A model generated the notes under the pieces. It saw only the letters and a list, made by a program, of their open reading frames with translations. It did not search any database and was not told the origin of the DNA. Below are positions 5,695 through 7,172 of a stretch of 7,172 nt of DNA, piece after piece; position 1 is the first letter of the stretch; every line of letters begins with the position of its first letter. Position numbers and translations under genes: made by a program. This DNA is from Pseudomonadota bacterium. GTDB taxonomy: Bacteria > Desulfobacterota > Desulfobulbia > Desulfobulbales > JAGXFP01. The DNA is taken from contig DAOVJK010000152.1 of assembly GCA_030673265.1 (NCBI GenBank), positions 1-7,172 on the forward strand, written 5' to 3'.

Positions 5695-6252
5695 ATGAAA
5701 CCTGCCAATCAACTTCTTAAAACGATCCTCTCAAAAAAAATAATGCTAAGTACCCTGGCTTTGCTGGCCCTGATCCTTGTTCCTCTGGCAAACGCTGCCG
5801 ATCAACCTGCCCCGATAGTAATCCCAAATAATTTATCCTGCGGTGTTTGCGGCATGCACCCTGCCAAATTTGTCAAATGGCAAACCCAGATCATCTTCAC
5901 CGACGGCGTTATGGTTCCTTTTGACGGCGGCAAGGACATGTTCAAATACATCCTCAATATGGCAAAGTACGAACCTAAACATACCAGTGCCGACATCGCG
6001 GCGATCTGGGTTAAAGGTTTCGACTCCGGCAAGTGGCTGGACGGCAAAAAAGCTGTCTACGTGGTCGGCAGTAAAATCATGGGCCCGATGGGTAAAGAAC
6101 TCATCCCATTCAAGACAGACGATAGTGCCAGGAAATTCAAACAAAAAAATGAGGGTATGATCAAACATTTCCCGGAAATCCAAATTGAAGATATTAAAAA
6201 ACTAGGCATGGGCGGCATGAAAATGATGGGCAACATGAAAGGTAAAATGTAA
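5695..6252 (+). CDS. Exported NosL-like copper-binding protein with methionine-rich tail
   Basis: A 185-residue periplasmic protein of the NosL family. Residues 1-34 form a signal peptide ending ANA; no lipobox cysteine is present, so unlike typical NosL lipoproteins it should be released by signal peptidase I. The NosL metal-site motif is clear: C49-GV-C52-G-M54 (CxxCxM), followed by WQTQIIFTDGVMVPFDGGKDMFKYI. The later family block VYVVGSKIMGPMGKELIPFK (121-140) is followed by the helical ARKF...IKHFPEI region. The C-terminal tail (171-185) has six Met in 15 residues plus Gly and Lys, resembling Met-rich Cu(I) sites. NosL binds Cu(I) and helps metallate nitrous oxide reductase; no nosZ is visible here, so the client is unknown. 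Supplying copper to N2O reductase elsewhere, or serving another periplasmic copper enzyme, are both possible. It has its own strong ribosome binding site and is followed by a terminator, so it is probably monocistronic. Confidence 0.85.
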   Translation: MKPANQLLKTILSKKIMLSTLALLALILVPLANAADQPAPIVIPNNLSCGVCGMHPAKFVKWQTQIIFTDGVMVPFDGGKDMFKYILNMAKYEPKHTSADIAAIWVKGFDSGKWLDGKKAVYVVGSKIMGPMGKELIPFKTDDSARKFKQKNEGMIKHFPEIQIEDIKKLGMGGMKMMGNMKGKM

Positions 6253-6284
6253 TATTTGCCAGGCCTGCAAATAAAAGATCTTAA

Positions 6285-6329
6285 AAGATACCTCTTTACT
6301 TGCCTATCCGGCCAGTAAAGGGGTATTTT
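6285..6329 (+). terminator. Terminator-like hairpin after the NosL-like gene
   Basis: CCTCTTTACT (6291-6300) pairs with AGTAAAGGGG (6314-6323) across a 13-base loop, with one G-U pair. Flanking AAGATA and TATTTT extend the stem to about 16 bp, and the TATTTT on the 3' side supplies a short U-rich tract. It begins 32 bases after the stop codon and separates this gene from the downstream kinase. Confidence 0.75.
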
Positions 6330-6383
6330 CATAAGGGCATCTATCCTAACGCTCCACTTAAAAATATTTACTTAATATTTATC

Positions 6384-7172
6384 ATGCAAATAAAAGAATC
6401 TCTCAAAACTCCAAACCCAACCGATGCCGCCGCTGCCAAGATTGCGTTCTCCTGGCTCTTGAAGCTACGCTGGGGTGCCGTAATCTGCCAGCTTCTGATC
6501 ATTGCGATAGTAAGCTTGGTATTTGCCATTAACATTCCGGCCCCAATTCTCCTTGCTGTGATTTTCTTTCAGATCTGCAGCAATCTCTACTTTCATTTTC
6601 TTGAAAAAAAACAAGCGACGATCAAACCACTAATCTTCGCCCTGATTATGGGCTGGGACATCGTCCAACTGACCCTGCTTATCTATTTTACCGGCGGCCC
6701 CATGAACCCCTTCACCTTCATCTACCTGGTTCATGTTGCCCTGGGCGCCATTCTTATGCAATCTGGCTGGGCCTGGGGATTAAGCTTGATGACTATTTTC
6801 AGTTATGCCCTCCTATTTATCCTGCCCCCCGCCCCTGATTTCAACGAGGGGCTGGTTCCCAGTTACGCCGGCTCGGCTGCTTGCGTAACAGACAGCAGCA
6901 GTATGGCCTTGCATCTACAAGGTATGTGGGCGGCCTATGCGATCACGGCATTTTTCATTGTCTTCTTTGTCAGCCGGATCCGCAAAGCAATGGCGAGCCA
7001 CCAACAGACCCTGGCAAGTCTTGAAGATGAAAAACAACGTAGCGAAAAAATGGCCTCCCTTGCTACTCTGGCAGCCGGAGCCGCCCATGAGTTTTCCACA
7101 CCACTTTCAACCATTGCCGTTGCCGTCGGCGAGATGGTTCATCATTTTAACGATCAGGGCGGCGATCCGGAA
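6384..7172 (+). CDS. RegB/PrrB-type redox sensor histidine kinase, N-terminal part (runs off right edge)
   Basis: ATG 6384 opens 263 uninterrupted codons to the window edge. The protein has about six transmembrane helices (roughly 31-49, 52-72, 81-102, 109-126, 129-147, 181-197), preceded by LLKLRWGAVICQ, close to the RegB N-terminus. The RegB signature GGXXNPF, implicated in quinone sensing, is present as GGPMNPF (104-110). After the last helix a short linker leads to the H-box LATLAAGAAHEFSTPLSTIA with phosphoacceptor H235, very like the RegB AAGTAHELGTPL block. The redox-active cysteine and the ATPase domain would lie beyond the window. The family senses the ubiquinone or menaquinone pool and, with RegA, controls respiratory and nitrogen-oxide genes; a RegA partner may follow outside the window. 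There is no clear Shine-Dalgarno sequence before the ATG, but no in-frame upstream start was found and the N-terminus aligns with family expectations. Confidence 0.88.
   Translation, partial: MQIKESLKTPNPTDAAAAKIAFSWLLKLRWGAVICQLLIIAIVSLVFAINIPAPILLAVIFFQICSNLYFHFLEKKQATIKPLIFALIMGWDIVQLTLLIYFTGGPMNPFTFIYLVHVALGAILMQSGWAWGLSLMTIFSYALLFILPPAPDFNEGLVPSYAGSAACVTDSSSMALHLQGMWAAYAITAFFIVFFVSRIRKAMASHQQTLASLEDEKQRSEKMASLATLAAGAAHEFSTPLSTIAVAVGEMVHHFNDQGGDPE

Noticed and set aside
1..7172. tRNA or rRNA genes, CRISPR arrays, insertion sequences, phage or toxin-antitoxin genes
   Set aside because: Nothing on either strand showed their characteristic repeats, folds or proteins.

Overview
The window looks like chromosomal DNA of an anaerobic, cytochrome-rich Gram-negative bacterium, probably Desulfobacterota (Desulfobulbales-like). 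This rests on an octaheme c-type cytochrome, a sensor kinase with a covalent-heme motif in its periplasmic domain, NtrC/sigma-54 control and a NosL-type protein. The taxonomic call is an inference from gene content, not from a marker gene.

Layout. On the minus strand, reading right to left from about 2270, are a sigma-54-type promoter, a GTG-started octaheme cytochrome of the hydroxylamine oxidoreductase (HAO) family (2119-518), a strong intergenic hairpin, and the start of a periplasmic SurA/PpiC-type prolyl isomerase (417 to beyond the left edge). On the plus strand, divergent from the cytochrome, is a two-component operon. It holds a DUF3365-type histidine kinase with a CXXCH heme motif (2541-4085) and an NtrC-family response regulator with an intact GAFTGA loop (4110-5450). 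After 244 noncoding bases with a long hairpin come an exported NosL-like protein with a methionine-rich tail (5695-6252), a convincing terminator-like hairpin, and the first 263 codons of a RegB/PrrB-type redox sensor kinase (6384 to beyond the right edge).

The most interesting part is the 421-base divergent control region (2120-2540). It contains two 16-bp copies, inverted relative to each other, of a dyad GTTACC-N4-GGTAGC (2323-2338 and 2357-2372). They are flanked by two outward-facing sigma-54 promoter candidates with exact GG-N10-GC spacing, one for the cytochrome and one for the kinase/regulator operon. An IHF-like site lies between the dyad pair and each promoter. This is the architecture expected for a shared enhancer bound by the NtrC-type regulator encoded next door.

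Working model (inference): the kinase senses a redox or nitrogen/sulfur-oxide signal through a periplasmic heme. It phosphorylates the regulator, which activates both its own operon and the octaheme cytochrome. The cytochrome would act in the periplasm on nitrite/hydroxylamine (or a related N- or S-oxyanion), and the isomerase would assist its folding. NosL and RegB form a separate, probably copper/redox-linked neighbourhood; no nosZ, regA or quinol-oxidising partner for the cytochrome is visible here.
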